This document shows, in pieces, positions 47,213 through 58,029 of a DNA stretch of 64,000 bases. Each line of letters begins with the position of its first letter. The stretch's first letter is position 1. This DNA comes from Rhipicephalus microplus (lineage: Eukaryota > Arthropoda > Arachnida > Ixodida > Ixodidae): NCBI RefSeq assembly GCF_043290135.1, contig NC_134701.1, positions 61,645,502 to 61,709,501 of the forward strand. Reading direction: 5' to 3'. The notes below the pieces were generated by a model. It did not search any database. It was not told the DNA's origin and saw nothing but the letters and a program-made list of their open reading frames with translations. Position numbers and translations under genes: made by a program.

Positions 47213-49098
47213 AGGGCATTCGATGAGCTACGAAAAAACACTGAAATTATTATCAAACCGGCTGATAAAGGGGGCTGCATAGTAATTCTAAACACGTCGG
47301 ACTACTTGAAGGAAGGGGAACGACAACTATCAGACACAAAATTCTACAAAGAACTTCCAACGGACCCGACTCCCGAATTTGAAAGGGAGATGAAAGTAAC
47401 CCTAAATATTCTCCGCCGGGACGAGAAAATTACTTGCAAAATGTTAAAAGCAATGTTACCGGCCCATTATGTTCCCGGTCGATTCTATTTGCTCCCCAAA
47501 ATACACAAGGCAGGCAATCCGGGACGTCCGATAGTATCCAGTAACAGCACATCAACAGAAAATATATCAGAATTTATCAATTCCTTAATAAAAACATCCC
47601 CCCAAATTATCCCTATTACCTAAAGGACGCAAATCGCTTCATCTGCGAACTTCAAGTCTCGACATCCCAGGCGGTAGTTTTCTGGTGACCATGGACGTCT
47701 GCTCACTGTACACCAACATACCCCACCATGACGGAATAGCGGCTATGGTTTCTGAATATGTAAAATCTGACTCATCAACGAGTGTAAGTGGCGAGGTACT
47801 GTTTACACTTCTTGAACTTGTACTAACTTATAACCATTTTGAGTTCAATGACAAGCATTTCCTTCAGGTCAGTGGCACTGCAATGGGCATGAAAATGACC
47901 CCAAACTTCGTGAGCACCTTTATGGCTTCACTTGAAATCCCATTCATTGAGCGGCGCACCTTGAAACCTTTCTACTACAGAAGATACTTAGACGATCTTT
48001 TTATGATATGGAACCACGATGAGGGAAGTCTTTTCCGCTTCATAGAGGTTTTTAACAAGTGCCACCCATCAATTAAATTCACGCACAAAATTTCCAAAAC
48101 TAGCATTAACTTCTTGGACGTTACTGTCACGGTCAAAAATGGCCGCTTGTCAACAAACCTTTACAAAAAGCCTACAGACCATCAAATGTACCTACATTTC
48201 AATAGTAGCCACCCAAAGCATTGCAAAACGGGTATTCCATATTCTCAGACCTACCGGTACCGAAGAATATGCACCGATATGCGGGAATTTGACAGACACG
48301 TAGAACACCTAAAGCATTCCTGATTGAAACAAAATTATCCGGAAGACATTATTGACGATGCGATACTACGTGCTCGCAACGTGAACAGGAAGGATGTAAT
48401 TAAGGGACCAAACAAAGTATCTAAAACGACTTCTCAAACGAACCTTGTACTAACTTACTCCTCATCAGCGCCACGAATCAACAACATACTTTCCCGCCAT
48501 TTCAACATAATCAGGCAAAGCAAACGACTAACTTCTATTTTCGCGAAGCCACCTCACGTGGTGTACCGCAGGAATAAAAATCTGAAGGACATTCTTGTCA
48601 GAGTAATAACAAACACCCCCAAAATTCAATCAGAGTGCCATCCCTGTGGAAAAGCTCGATGCAAGGTATGCCCACAGATGGTCACAACACGTGAATCCAA
48701 AGCGAACTTCTCGGATTTCAAATTCTGCATAACTGAAAGCCTTAATTGTGACTCCAGTAACGTAATATACATTCTACATTGCAACATCTGCGGACAATAA
48801 TATATCGGCCAAACAGACACGCCATTTCGGCTGTGGTTCAATAATCACCGGTACGACGCCACTTCACTGCCGAAGCTACCGTTATCTAGACATCTGCGCC
48901 TGCCAAACCACAGTTTTGAAAATATCAGCGTAACTCTTTTGCAGTCCGGTTTCTCAAATAGACGCGAGCGCGAACAGCGTGAAGCATATTTTATTTTCAA
49001 ATTTCGAACATTAGTAGCCGGCATCAACGAGGACCGCGGAAGACTCTCCTGCTTCCAAGAAGTAAGCCAGGAGGAAATTGGTGACAAAGATTGATAGC
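47213..49098 (+). pseudogene. PLE-B reverse transcriptase and GIY-YIG endonuclease
   Basis: In order: IKPADKGG, YVPGRFYLLPKIHKAGNPGRPIVS (to 47623), a frameshift near 47610, motif A LVTMDVCSLYTNIPH (about 47684-47728), motif B GTAMGMKMTPNFVS, the catalytic YLDDLFMIW (about 47984-48010), NFLDVTVTVKNG and YKKPTDHQMYLH. The endonuclease half holds the Cys cluster CHPCGKARCKVCPQ, NVIYILHCNICGQ, a TAA at 48798, then YIGQTDTPFRLWFNNHR and REREQREAYFIFKF. A TGA at 48321 is the other stop. All catalytic boxes are present, so decay is recent: three point lesions and one shift. Confidence 0.9.
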
Positions 49099-49710
49099 TG
49101 GAGACCATGCTTGTTTTTTCTGACTGACTCGTACGTGTACACTGTCCTTTCTTTTTTTTCCTCTTGTTTTTCCCTCTTTTTTCTTTTTTTCACATGCACA
49201 TACAAAGTGGTTCTGTTCGCCTACCACTTGATGACCATTGAAGGGAAACGAACGAAGATGAGAGAAAGCCGACCGACCCATTAAGGGGACCCTTTTCTTA
49301 CGCACGCCGTCACGGACCCCTCCCGCCACCGCGACGACAATCTTGGGTGGCGTGACACACGCCGAGAACTGACCAGCACGGGATTAGAACTGGATGTGGA
49401 CGTACACGGACATTTGGTTTTGTTCTCAGTGTTGACAGTGGTTCTTCGTCTTTTTCACTTTCTTTTTTTCTTTTTTTCCGTTTATTCTTTTCGTCTTTTT
49501 TCTTCTCTTTTTTTCTTTCTTTCTTTCTTTCTTTTTTATTTCTCTCTCACTCTCGGAAACATCTTCCAAGGCGAGAGGGACGTGGCAGCAACGAAGTTTG
49601 GAAGTTCATGTTTGTATAACTCATCCCCTGATCAAGGGAGAACCCCTCCCGAAACTGTTGGGAAATAAATATATTTATCCTTGTTGACAACGCTCCCGTT
49701 GTGCCATATC

Positions 49711-49712
<2 letters not shown>
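49099..49712 (+). repeat. PLE-B 3' UTR and downstream pLTR
   Basis: After the 3' UTR (to about 49392) comes the direct repeat of 41601-41940: GTGGACGTACACGGACATTTGG, the T/C-rich tract, CTGATCA (a one-base change from CTGATGA), GGGAG/CTCCC arms, GAAACTGTTGGGAAATAAA, and TGTGCCATATCCCAT. It stops there at an AT tract, short of the ATTATTACTCC end. Confidence 0.85.

Positions 49713-49792
<80 letters not shown>
49713..49792. repeat. (AT)n microsatellite
   Basis: 80 bp of AT between the PLE-B end and the truncated reverse transcriptase of gypsy-2. Confidence 0.95.
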
Positions 49793-49794
<2 letters not shown>

Positions 49795-49796
49795 CT

Positions 49797-50614
49797 TAGT
49801 GTTTCTTTGAAGCCCGGTGCCGGCAAGGCACGTCAGAACTTGATTCAATTGTTCTAGGTGCTCAGGAAACGTTGACGAAAAGATAATAATGTCGTTCACT
49901 TAAGTAGAAAAGGCAACTTTTCTATTTCAGGCCACGCAGCACGGTATCTATCATGCACTCAAAGGTCACGGGTGAGTTGCAGAGCCTGAAAGGCATCGCG
50001 TTGAATTCATATAGCCCGTCGGGGGTTGCGAGCGCCGTTTTCTCCTTATCGGCTTCATGCATGGTGATCTGCCAGTACCCAGAACACAAGTCGATGCTTG
50101 AAAAGAATTCCGCGCCTTGTAGGGAATCAAGAGCATCGTCAATGCGTGGCATAGGGTACAAGCCCTTGCGTGTGATCTTATTGAGCGCCCGGTAGTCCAC
50201 GCAAAAACGCACAGAGCCATCCTTTTTACGGACCAAAACAATAGGAGACGACCAAGGGCTAGATGAGAGACGGCTGACTTCCCGTTTAAGCATGTCAGCA
50301 ACGTTTTCTTCTATAATTTTTCTTTCAGCTAGAGACACACGGCAGGGTCAGCGGTGTACGATAGATGTCCCAACGGTTTGAATTCGATGTCCTCTAGTAT
50401 TAGTGCGGTCCAGCTTAGACGAGCAAATGTCGAAAGAATTTGCATGTTTCCGTAACAATGCGAGCAGCTGCTGCCTCTGTGAATATGTCAAATCACTGCT
50501 GATAGCAGTGGTAAAGGCGGAGGAAGAAACATGCTCACCGAAGGAAGGGTCTTCGGATGCGATGGCCTGATGTGGCGTGACAAATACAGGCTCGAAGTCG
50601 GCCACACGGGCCAC
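49797..50614 (-). pseudogene. gypsy-2 reverse transcriptase, partial
   Basis: 50348-50614 is the linker. 49922-50338 carries IIEENVADMLKREV, VLVRKKDGSVRFCVDYRALNKIT, SSIDLCSGYWQI and PDGLYEFNAMPFRLCNSPVTFE. After a stop and shift, 49675-49899 holds the remnant NDIIIFSSTF, where the catalytic YLDD reads L-N-D. The enzyme would be inactive even if read through. Confidence 0.8.
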
Positions 50615-50934
50615 AGTAGTGCCCTGTGGCAGTAAGATCTTCTCCGGTGTAGAGTTGACAGCGGTGACAAGTGCAGGGCCATTGCAAAAACGAACGACAC
50701 CGGACGGAAGAACTATACCTTTATGAACTCAAAGTGGGGACGGTGAGACCAATACATCACCGTGATAGATGTCGTTGGACGTGATGCTGACAATTTGCTC
50801 TTGTAGTGGCGGCAGCTCGATGTCTTTCGCAGTGACCAGACGAAGTGGCTTCTGATTGTCGTCGTCAAGCGTGTAGTTGGTGTCAGCGAGGTGAACGACG
50901 AGTTGTCAGCGAGGTGAACGACGAGTAGTTGGTG

Positions 50935-51246
50935 TCAGCGAGGTGAACGACAACAAATCTCCGTGGAAGCAGATGATAGAAAATCCCACCCTAAAATTGG
51001 TTGGTGAGAGCAGTGGGACAGGTCAGCAAACTGGACAAGATGGCGGATGCCGTCGATGAAAACACGCACAGTACAAAACGTGGAAGGGTGAATGACGTTC
51101 CCCTGGGCAGCAACTAACGTGGTGCCATCGTAAGGTGTCATTACTTTCCTTAAACGTTCACCCAAATCAGCACGTATCACAGACAATGTCGCACCTGTGT
51201 CCACCAAAGCATTGGTTCGCACTCCTTCCACTTCCACAGAAACCAT
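50935..51246 (-). pseudogene. gypsy-2 protease
   Basis: Retropepsin core with NALVDTGATLSVI and the QPILGWDFL block. The catalytic Asp-Thr-Gly is intact. A direct repeat GACGAGTTG/GTCAGCGAGGTGAAC at 50890-50950 breaks the frame downstream. Confidence 0.8.
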
Positions 51247-51336
51247 GTTACACGGGCCTGATGGAGGAATTTCAGTTTCAATTCCGAATGCGGTTTTTCC
51301 TCCTCGAACTGCATCCCTTAGTTTTCCGAATGAATA

Positions 51337-52580
51337 TCAGAGGAGAATGAGGTGGGCCGAAGTGGAGAAGTGGAACGGCGAGGGCGAAAGCGAGCGGCGT
51401 CTCGTGTGGCTGTTCCGCAGTGCAGTCGATGCCGGAGGAGATGGAGACCGGTGCGGGGGAGACGAATAACGCCGACCTTGATAAGACGCCCCAGTGTACA
51501 AATCCCGTTCGCGCACGACGTTGTGACGCTCATCTTGCTGGCGCTTTCGGCAGAAACGAGATATGTGGCCGCGATGGCCACAGTAGTAGCAGACAGGGCG
51601 AGACGAGCGCCATGATGGCGAATAGAAGGCATGCGGGGCACCTGGAGATAGCGCGGTCAGGTGGGCCGGAGGGTCAGGGGGCACGGAATGGTAGTTCACC
51701 GGGGGAGCGGCAGCAACTGACGCGTAGGATTGCAGCGGCAATGCCGTGTGTGCGTCCCTGGGAGGCACGGCAGCAACTTGAGGGTACGTGGATATAGGGC
51801 GAGAAGCAGGTGGCTGTACGGGCTCAGAGCCAGTCAGGGATGTAAGTTTCTCCCTGATGAAGTCACGTAAGGGCACTCCCGAAGACTGCATAGGACGCGG
51901 TGCAGGAGGTGTGAAGCCCATAGACCACAATTCTTCGCGTATAATGCCCCGGATGAGGTCACGCAGATGGCCATGTGACGTGGAGGGGTGGTCGCCAATG
52001 TCCGGTGGAGGCGAACGGAGTCCAGCGCATCAAGGCACTGGCATGTCGTCACGACATCAGCAATGGTAGCTGGGTTTTGCACAGCGAGGGCATTAAAGGC
52101 AACAGGCCCTATGCCTTTCAATATATGGCGCACTTTGTCTGATTCCGGCATGGATTGATTGACACGCCGGCACAGTACAAGGACATCCTCGATGTATGAA
52201 GTGTACGATTCACCGGGATGTTGTCGGAGAGTATCGAGTGTCCTCTTCGCGACGGCGGATCGAATGTCCGGTGTCCCAAAAACGTGTCGCAGCTCCTGCT
52301 TAAAGGTAGCCCAGTCGGGTAAATCAACGACGTGATTAAAATACCATGTCTTAGCGAATCCGGTCAGATAAAAAGACACGTAATGCAGTTTGGCGGCCTC
52401 GTCCCACCTATTAGCGGCACTTACACGGTCGTAGTCATCCAGCCAGTCTTCTACGTCTTCTCCCCGAAGACCAGCGAAGCGCGGGGGTTCCCGCTGATGT
52501 CCGTGTATGTAAGTAGGAGGGGCAGCTTGCGGCGGTGCGTGGTTGATGACATCAGCGCCGGCAGGCTTGGTCTGGGACAT
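51337..52580 (-). pseudogene. gypsy-2 gag, frameshifted
   Basis: Likely ATG at 52580 (MSQTKPAG). The capsid part (to 51834) has FAGLRGEDVEDWLDDYD, GESYTSYIEDVLVLCRRVN and HILKGIGPVAFNAL, close to gypsy-1. A frame change near 51900 leads to 51930-51337 with the zinc knuckle CYYCGHRGHISRFC and an Arg/Ser-rich tail. Confidence 0.85.
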
Positions 52581-52679
52581 GCTGCCTGACTGTGGGTGCA
52601 AGCGGCGGCCTAAACGAAGCTCCAGGGGGTAGAGCGGGCTGCGGGAGGCCAGAGGACCGAAAATCTACCTCTACCACGT

Positions 52680-52858
52680 ATAAAATCTTGGTAGTCTTGA
52701 CTGCGTCAGCGTTTATTTGAGGAAAGACCTCGCAAAACGAACGGTACACAAACGATGACGATGATGATGACCCAAAGTGGCAATGAGGACAAAGAGACAA
52801 GCGGATGATGGTGATTGTGATCATGCAGGGATAAGAACGATTCAAGTAAGAAACACCC

Positions 52859-52861
<3 letters not shown>
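52680..52861 (-). repeat. gypsy-2 5' LTR (~182 bp)
   Basis: Starts TGTGGGTGTTTC in element orientation at the AT tract. The inner end is set by a TGGTAGAGG primer-site-like stretch, placed as in gypsy-1 and -3; the CA end has been lost. No partner LTR is present to confirm it. Confidence 0.65.

Positions 52862-52926
<65 letters not shown>
52862..52926. repeat. (AT)n microsatellite between gypsy-2 and gag-only element
   Basis: About 65 bp of AT, bounded on both sides by LTR edges. Confidence 0.95.
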
Positions 52927-52931
<5 letters not shown>

Positions 52932-54918
52932 CGTATGAAGCGATGGTTGGTACAGGCAGAGAAGGAAGAAGTGCAGAATGGAATAAACCTGGCGTATGAG
53001 CCAGGCCACGTCGCCCATTCATCATAGCGTCACACGAGTCGACAGGATGGAGACCTGCCTGCCCCTTCATCAGTCGCTCAGCATCGACGCAGTTCTACGC
53101 AAGACACCCTGACCACACATGGACAACCGTGCAAGCGCCTAGCATTACGCATCGACCAGCATCATGTCAGAAGCATCTACTGACCTTCCCATCCCCAAGT
53201 ACACCGGAGCAGCGGACGATGGACCGGTACAAGACTGGTTCGACCTGTTCGAGCTCCACGCTACCGCGGCATCATGGTCGGAACAGGAGATGGTCATCAA
53301 CTTTACTGACTACATCTCAGGTGAGGCATTCAAATTTTACCTCACCCACATCTTCGAGAACGATGAGCCTTGGAAAAAGATCAAAGAAGAAATGATCATT
53401 CGTTTCAAAGAATACGATGAAGACCTGTTCATACCTCATCAGCGGAAGGCTTTTCAACTGACCCATCACAGTTACGCGAAGTCTTCCCGCAGTAAGCCTA
53501 TTTTCCAAACGAGACCTCAGAGAAAATATACCACCATTGTACCATCATATGACTCTTCCGAAAAAACGTCATGCATTCGAACACCGACTGGTAACTTGCA
53601 CGTCGCAACAGACAAGGTAAAGCCTCCGTATACCGAAAGGAATTTAGACCATTTCGGCAAAAGACTAAACCTAAAGCTGGCTTTCCCAAGAACAATGAAA
53701 TCGGCATTTTCAACGTGTTCACTGCACCAAAACACTTCACATTTTACGGAACCACCCAAATTCCTTGATGCTTCGTGTCACACACAAGGCCCAGACGGTT
53801 TCGAGCATGCGACGGAATTCACGCGTGACGAGCTAGTGAATCCTCACAATACCAGCCCCTACCCTGACGTTCCAAACCAGGGTCGTTCGACTGACATTGT
53901 CAGCCTAACTACGCTACAAAAAGAAAAACATACGCCATCAGAACCACCTGAAGCCATGTCTGTTGTGCTCTCATCGTCAAGTGATAATACACATGTGAGT
54001 CAAAGCACTGCAGGAATTTCGAATCCATCAACGCCGGCGCATTGTCAACTGACAGAAGCATTTACAATCAAGGATGACTCACAACCATCTTGGGAGCTTT
54101 CTCATCAGTCTGTCACGATGCTTTCATCGCAAGACAAGCCCAGCAGTACAATATCGACCACTGACTATCTACTGATCACATCACCATGCAAAGAAAAGCA
54201 GACTCATGTTCCTGAGAGATGCCCATCTGACCAACTTTCGCAACCAAACGAGCAATTTCAAGAAAGGCAACTCCACGAACCCCAGGAACTACAACGGCTA
54301 CTCGAACAAGAACAGCGATCAAGTGAAACCTTCTCACGAGTACACTTGTGGCTTGATGGTCATAAAAGACGTGCAGCTACCACGTGTACAATGAAGGAAC
54401 AAAGGCACCATACCATCAGCTTCGGTTCTCGCACATGCAGGCTGCAAGCACTCGTTCTGTCTCAGCCACGACACAGAAAGCAGCGTCTACGACGGAGAAC
54501 TTCGTGCCTACGACATCCGACTCTCAAATGCTACAAGTACTTCGATCCTTGTTCATTCATGACGAGAATCGCTGTGTCATCAGTAGTTTCTACGTTCAAG
54601 GCGTGCTTCAGTTGGCCAGAACGCAACAGTCAACCTCGCCCACCAGAGTTGCCATAAAATTCATTGGACTGTTCAATCGGCCTTGAAGATTTAGTGAGAT
54701 TGTGGAACTCCGTGTGGACGTGAAACTGTGAATTTGGGCATTGTTTTGTTCATTCACTTCTTCAATTTGTTATAGTTTGTAACCAGTGCCATCTTTCGGG
54801 GGGAGGGGGAATCGTGTGACGTATGAAGCGATGGTTGGTAGAGGCAGAGAAGGAAGAAGTGCAGAATGGAATAAACATGGCGTATGAGCCAGGCCACGTC
54901 ACCCATTCATCATAGCGT

Positions 54919-54922
<4 letters not shown>
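52927..54922 (+). mobile_element. gag-only LTR retrotransposon with 108-bp LTRs
   Basis: A 2-kb element with LTRs at 52927-53034 and 54815-54922 (TGTGACGTATGAAG...AGCGTCACA), and a polypurine tract GGGGGGAGGGGGA (54798-54810) before the 3' LTR. One reading frame is present and no protease, RT or integrase. The left end abuts (AT)n and the right end (CA)n(TA)n. A decayed copy lies at 39637-41437 and part of that is duplicated at 28935-29703. Confidence 0.85.
53164..54657 (+). CDS. Gag-like protein of the short LTR element
   Basis: 497 open codons from an ATG 130 bases after the 5' LTR. Residues 1-90 resemble the N-terminal gag domain of arthropod Ty3/gypsy elements (QDWFDLFELHATAASWSE, DYISGEAFKFYL, WKKIKEEMIIRFKEYDED). 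The rest is Ser/Thr/Pro/Gln-rich without zinc knuckle. The related copy conserves a C-terminal ISSF..QGV...TQQS.SPT stretch, which here lies in the alternative frame 54384-54686, so a frameshift near 54400 has probably replaced the native C-terminus. It could supply a capsid-like protein in trans; this is inference. Confidence 0.7.
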   Translation: MSEASTDLPIPKYTGAADDGPVQDWFDLFELHATAASWSEQEMVINFTDYISGEAFKFYLTHIFENDEPWKKIKEEMIIRFKEYDEDLFIPHQRKAFQLTHHSYAKSSRSKPIFQTRPQRKYTTIVPSYDSSEKTSCIRTPTGNLHVATDKVKPPYTERNLDHFGKRLNLKLAFPRTMKSAFSTCSLHQNTSHFTEPPKFLDASCHTQGPDGFEHATEFTRDELVNPHNTSPYPDVPNQGRSTDIVSLTTLQKEKHTPSEPPEAMSVVLSSSSDNTHVSQSTAGISNPSTPAHCQLTEAFTIKDDSQPSWELSHQSVTMLSSQDKPSSTISTTDYLLITSPCKEKQTHVPERCPSDQLSQPNEQFQERQLHEPQELQRLLEQEQRSSETFSRVHLWLDGHKRRAATTCTMKEQRHHTISFGSRTCRLQALVLSQPRHRKQRLRRRTSCLRHPTLKCYKYFDPCSFMTRIAVSSVVSTFKACFSWPERNSQPRPPELP

Positions 54923-55012
<90 letters not shown>

Positions 55013-55015
55013 TTG
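54919..55015. repeat. (CA)n(TA)n(TTTA)n compound microsatellite
   Basis: CA to 54934, TA to 54980 and TTTA to about 55013, filling the gap between the gag-only element and gypsy-3. Confidence 0.95.
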
Positions 55016-55090
55016 TGTGAAGAGGTTTATTATTCGTTAACGACAACGGCAAGACTACGTGAAGAACCGTCCGGCAGAGGCTCATGGTAC
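55016..55090 (-). repeat. gypsy-3 3' LTR remnant fused to pol end
   Basis: Shares AAGAACCGTCC.GCAGAG and GTTAACGACAACGGCAA with the 5' LTR. In element orientation the integrase frame reads DIIHVSRLKLYHEPLPDGSS and passes straight into this LTR part, ending at VVVNE-stop. The U3 part and polypurine tract are missing, so a deletion probably joined pol to mid-LTR. Confidence 0.65.
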
Positions 55091-56526
55091 AATTTCAGTC
55101 GGGAAACATGGATGATGTCACGTGCACGCCGGCGCATGTCGTCCGATCGAGAAACTGGCTATATTAGGAAATTAACCAAATAGGTTTTCTCCAAAACGGT
55201 ATAAGGCCCCTCGTACCAGGGGACAAGTTTCGAGGAGAGTCCCGGAATTTGGTATGGGATGGCGAGCGACGCAAGATATTCTGGGGCATAGCTTGAATCT
55301 GAAAGGGCGGTGCTACTGTGTTCTTTCTGGCATTTCTGCTCTTCTGAGGTGAACGTACGGGCGAGCTGGCGGCACTCTTCAGCTTGTCGAGCAGCATCGG
55401 AGATAGGTGGACACTCGGAAGCATCAGGACGGTAAGGAAGTAGTGTATCGATTGTATGGGAAGGCTTGCGTCCGTAAAGAAGAAGGAAAGGTGAGAATCC
55501 CGTGGTGGTTTCCATTGCGGCGTCATATGCAAATGTGACGTATGGGAGAACACGGTCGCAGTTCCTATGATCAGATGCCACGTACATTGAGAGCATATCC
55601 CCCAGCGTGCGAATAAACCGTTTCGTTAGCCCGTTAGTCTGCGGGTGGTATGCTGTCGTTTTTCGATGAATGACGTGGCATTCCGAAAGCAGAGTTTCGA
55701 CGACTTCGGAGGGGAAAGCGTGGCCTCTGTCACTAAGGAGCTCTCGAGGTGCACCATGTCGAAGGATAAAGCGTTGTAAAATGAAAGAGGCAACATCCTG
55801 AGCTGTAGCGCTCGGCAAAGCGGCTGTTTCGGCGTAGCGTGTCAGGTGGTCAACCGCCACTATAATCCACCGATTACCATCCGGTATCAATGGAAGGGGG
55901 CCGTAGAGGTCAACGCCGACGTGATCAAACGGCTTGGCAGGGCATGGAAGTTGCTGCAATGTGCCAGTCGCACGTGGCGGTGTTGATTTGCGTCGCTGGC
56001 AGTCAGGACAGCACTGCACAAATTTGCGTACAAAATTGTATATGTCGCGCCAGTAATAGCGATGGCGAAGGCATTCATATGTTTTGAACACCACGGCATG
56101 GCCACATTGTGGATCGTCGTGAAAAGAGGCACATATTTGCGATCGTAAAGTGCGTGGAATGACCAGTACCCACCGGCGGCCATCTGGAGCGTAGTTGCGT
56201 CGAAGAAGAAGTTGATCGCGTATGGCGAAATGTAAAGCTTGACGTCGGAGGGATCGAGATACTGGAAGGTTGGGCATGGCAGATGGATACTCGATAATAA
56301 GAGATGCGATCCACGGGTCACGACGTTGTTCGATGGCAATCGAGTCGAGAAATAGCGATGACAACGTCTGGAGGCAAGTGTTTCCGCACGTCGGATATGG
56401 TAGTAAAGGTGATCGGGACAGGGAATCAGCGTCAGAGTGTTTGCGTCCGCAGCGGTACACGACGCGAATGTTGTACTCCTGGATGCCTAGTGCCCATCGC
56501 GCAAGGCGGCCAGAAGGGTTTTTCAA
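55090..56526 (-). pseudogene. gypsy-3 integrase and RNase H end
   Basis: A 455-residue open stretch (55159-56526) and its tail. It has HSDADSLSRS (end of RNase H), the zinc domain (HDDPQCGHA, CCPDCQRRK), and the core with GVDLYGPL, LSDRGHAF and NGLTKRFIRTL. The third catalytic residue, Glu in NGLTERF, reads Lys here, so the integrase would be inactive. The TGFSPFLLLYGR and YEGPYTVLEK blocks follow. A break near 55160 precedes the last codons. Confidence 0.9.
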
Positions 56527-56903
56527 CGTGGAGAGCCAGCAAAGCGCGAGGTTACTAGATCAAACGGGCGGCCGTATAAGTACGGCAGGAACTTTCCAAG
56601 CGCCCACACCAAAGCCAAACACTCTTTTTCTCTCACGCTGTAATTAATTTCTGCTTTCGTCTGAGTACGGCTAGCGTAGGCTACAACGTATTCTGAATAG
56701 CCGGGCTTTCGTTGAGCGAGGACAGCGCCTAGCCCGACGCCGCTGGCGTCGGTGCGCACTTCGGTAGGAGTCGTCGGGTCGAAGTGGCGAAGAATAGGTG
56801 GGGAGGTGAGCAGACGGCGCAGAGTAGTGAAGGCAACGTCACATGCAGTGGACCAGGAGTAGAGGTTCACGTCACCGCGAATAAGCTGGGTTATTGGTGA
56901 CAC
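56523..56903 (-). pseudogene. gypsy-3 RNase H
   Basis: Holds [17 protein letters not shown] (first Asp), [15 protein letters not shown] (Glu) and FDLVTS, where the usual Asp block (T-D-H) has been lost by a shift at 56555. Upstream RT connection sequence ([19 protein letters not shown]) sits in another frame near 56890-56950. Confidence 0.8.
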
Positions 56904-57046
56904 GATTGATGCAAATTTGTGAACAAAGCGCCGGAAATAGGATCACAGGCCTACAAAACTGCGAGCTCTTTCGTGGTCGTCGGCTTGGGAAATTCTGCGA
57001 CTGCTCGAAGTTTTGCTGGGTCAGGTAATACGCCGAGCTTGACGCG

Positions 57047-57975
57047 ATGTGGCCTAGGATGACGAGCTCGCGTGTAGCGAAACGGCATTTTTTTCTTCAG
57101 GTCAAGCTACAGGCCAGCGCTGGTCAGACAAGTCGAAACGTGCCTGAGGCAAACGAGGTGCGTAGAAAAGTCATGAGAAAAAACCACGACATCGTCGAGG
57201 TAACAGAGGCACATATTCCTCTTGAGGCCACGTAGCGTATTATCCATAAGGCGTTCAAACGTGGTGGGCGCGTTACAAAGCCCAAAGGACATGGCGTTAA
57301 ACTCATATAGTCCGTCTTGTATAATAAATGCCGTTTTTTTTGGCGATCGGCTGGAGCCGTTGGGACTTGCTAGTAGCCAGACCGCAAATCTAGCGACGAG
57401 AATAATTCCGCTCAGTGAAGGGTGTCAATGGCGTCATCGATGCGCGGCAAAGGATAGACGTCCTTGTGGGTTATCTTATTCAAACGACGATAATACACGC
57501 AAAATCGGATAGATCGGTCTTTCTTACGCACCAGGACGACAGGATACGCCCAGGGACTGTGAGATGGTCGAATGAGATCTCTACGAAGCATATATTTGAC
57601 TTGATCGTTGATGACGCGGCGCTCTTCAGCGGAGACATGGTATGGCCTTTGACGCAGTGGCTGGTATAGGCCAATGTCAACATGATGTTTGACTTGTGAC
57701 ATGCGGCCCAGGTGAGGTTGCGACACATCCAAAAAACTCCTGAACTCTTGCAGAAGATCCAGCAGGTCGGCATGTTCGGTGAGAGTGAGAGTGTCGGCGA
57801 TGGCGCTGGAAAACGTATCATTGGACGACTCCTCGAGTGCCGACAGTGCTTTTGGGTGGTCGCAGTAGTCATCCGGGACATCAACCAAAGACGAAGGGTC
57901 GAGATCCTGCACGCAGCCGAGACATTCCCCCGAAAGCAAAGTGACAGGTGTGGAAAGTGGATTGCTTACGAACAT
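57047..57975 (-). pseudogene. gypsy-3 reverse transcriptase
   Basis: 57412-57975 carries HVDIGLYQPLRQRPYHVS, YMLRRDLIRPSHSPWAYPVVLV, IRFCVYYRRLNKIT and [13 protein letters not shown]. After a damaged stretch (57295-57415), 57107-57292 carries FGLCNAPTTFERLMD and the catalytic YLDDVVVFSHDF. The motif A region is the part most eroded. Confidence 0.85.
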
Positions 57976-58029
57976 GTTGCTTCTTCCGGCAGCAAGGTCA
58001 GTTGTTGCGAAAGGCAGCGGCAGAGCTCA

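Larger units (their letters stand above)
49793..52861 (-). mobile_element. gypsy-2: 5' LTR, gag, protease, partial RT
   Basis: A relative of gypsy-1 on the minus strand. The 5' LTR is at the right (about 52680-52861) and the order is LTR-gag-protease-RT. RNase H, integrase and the 3' LTR are missing: the RT breaks off at an AT tract after GLQRNTKK. The outer LTR edge again abuts (AT)n. More diverged and more damaged than gypsy-1. Confidence 0.85.
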
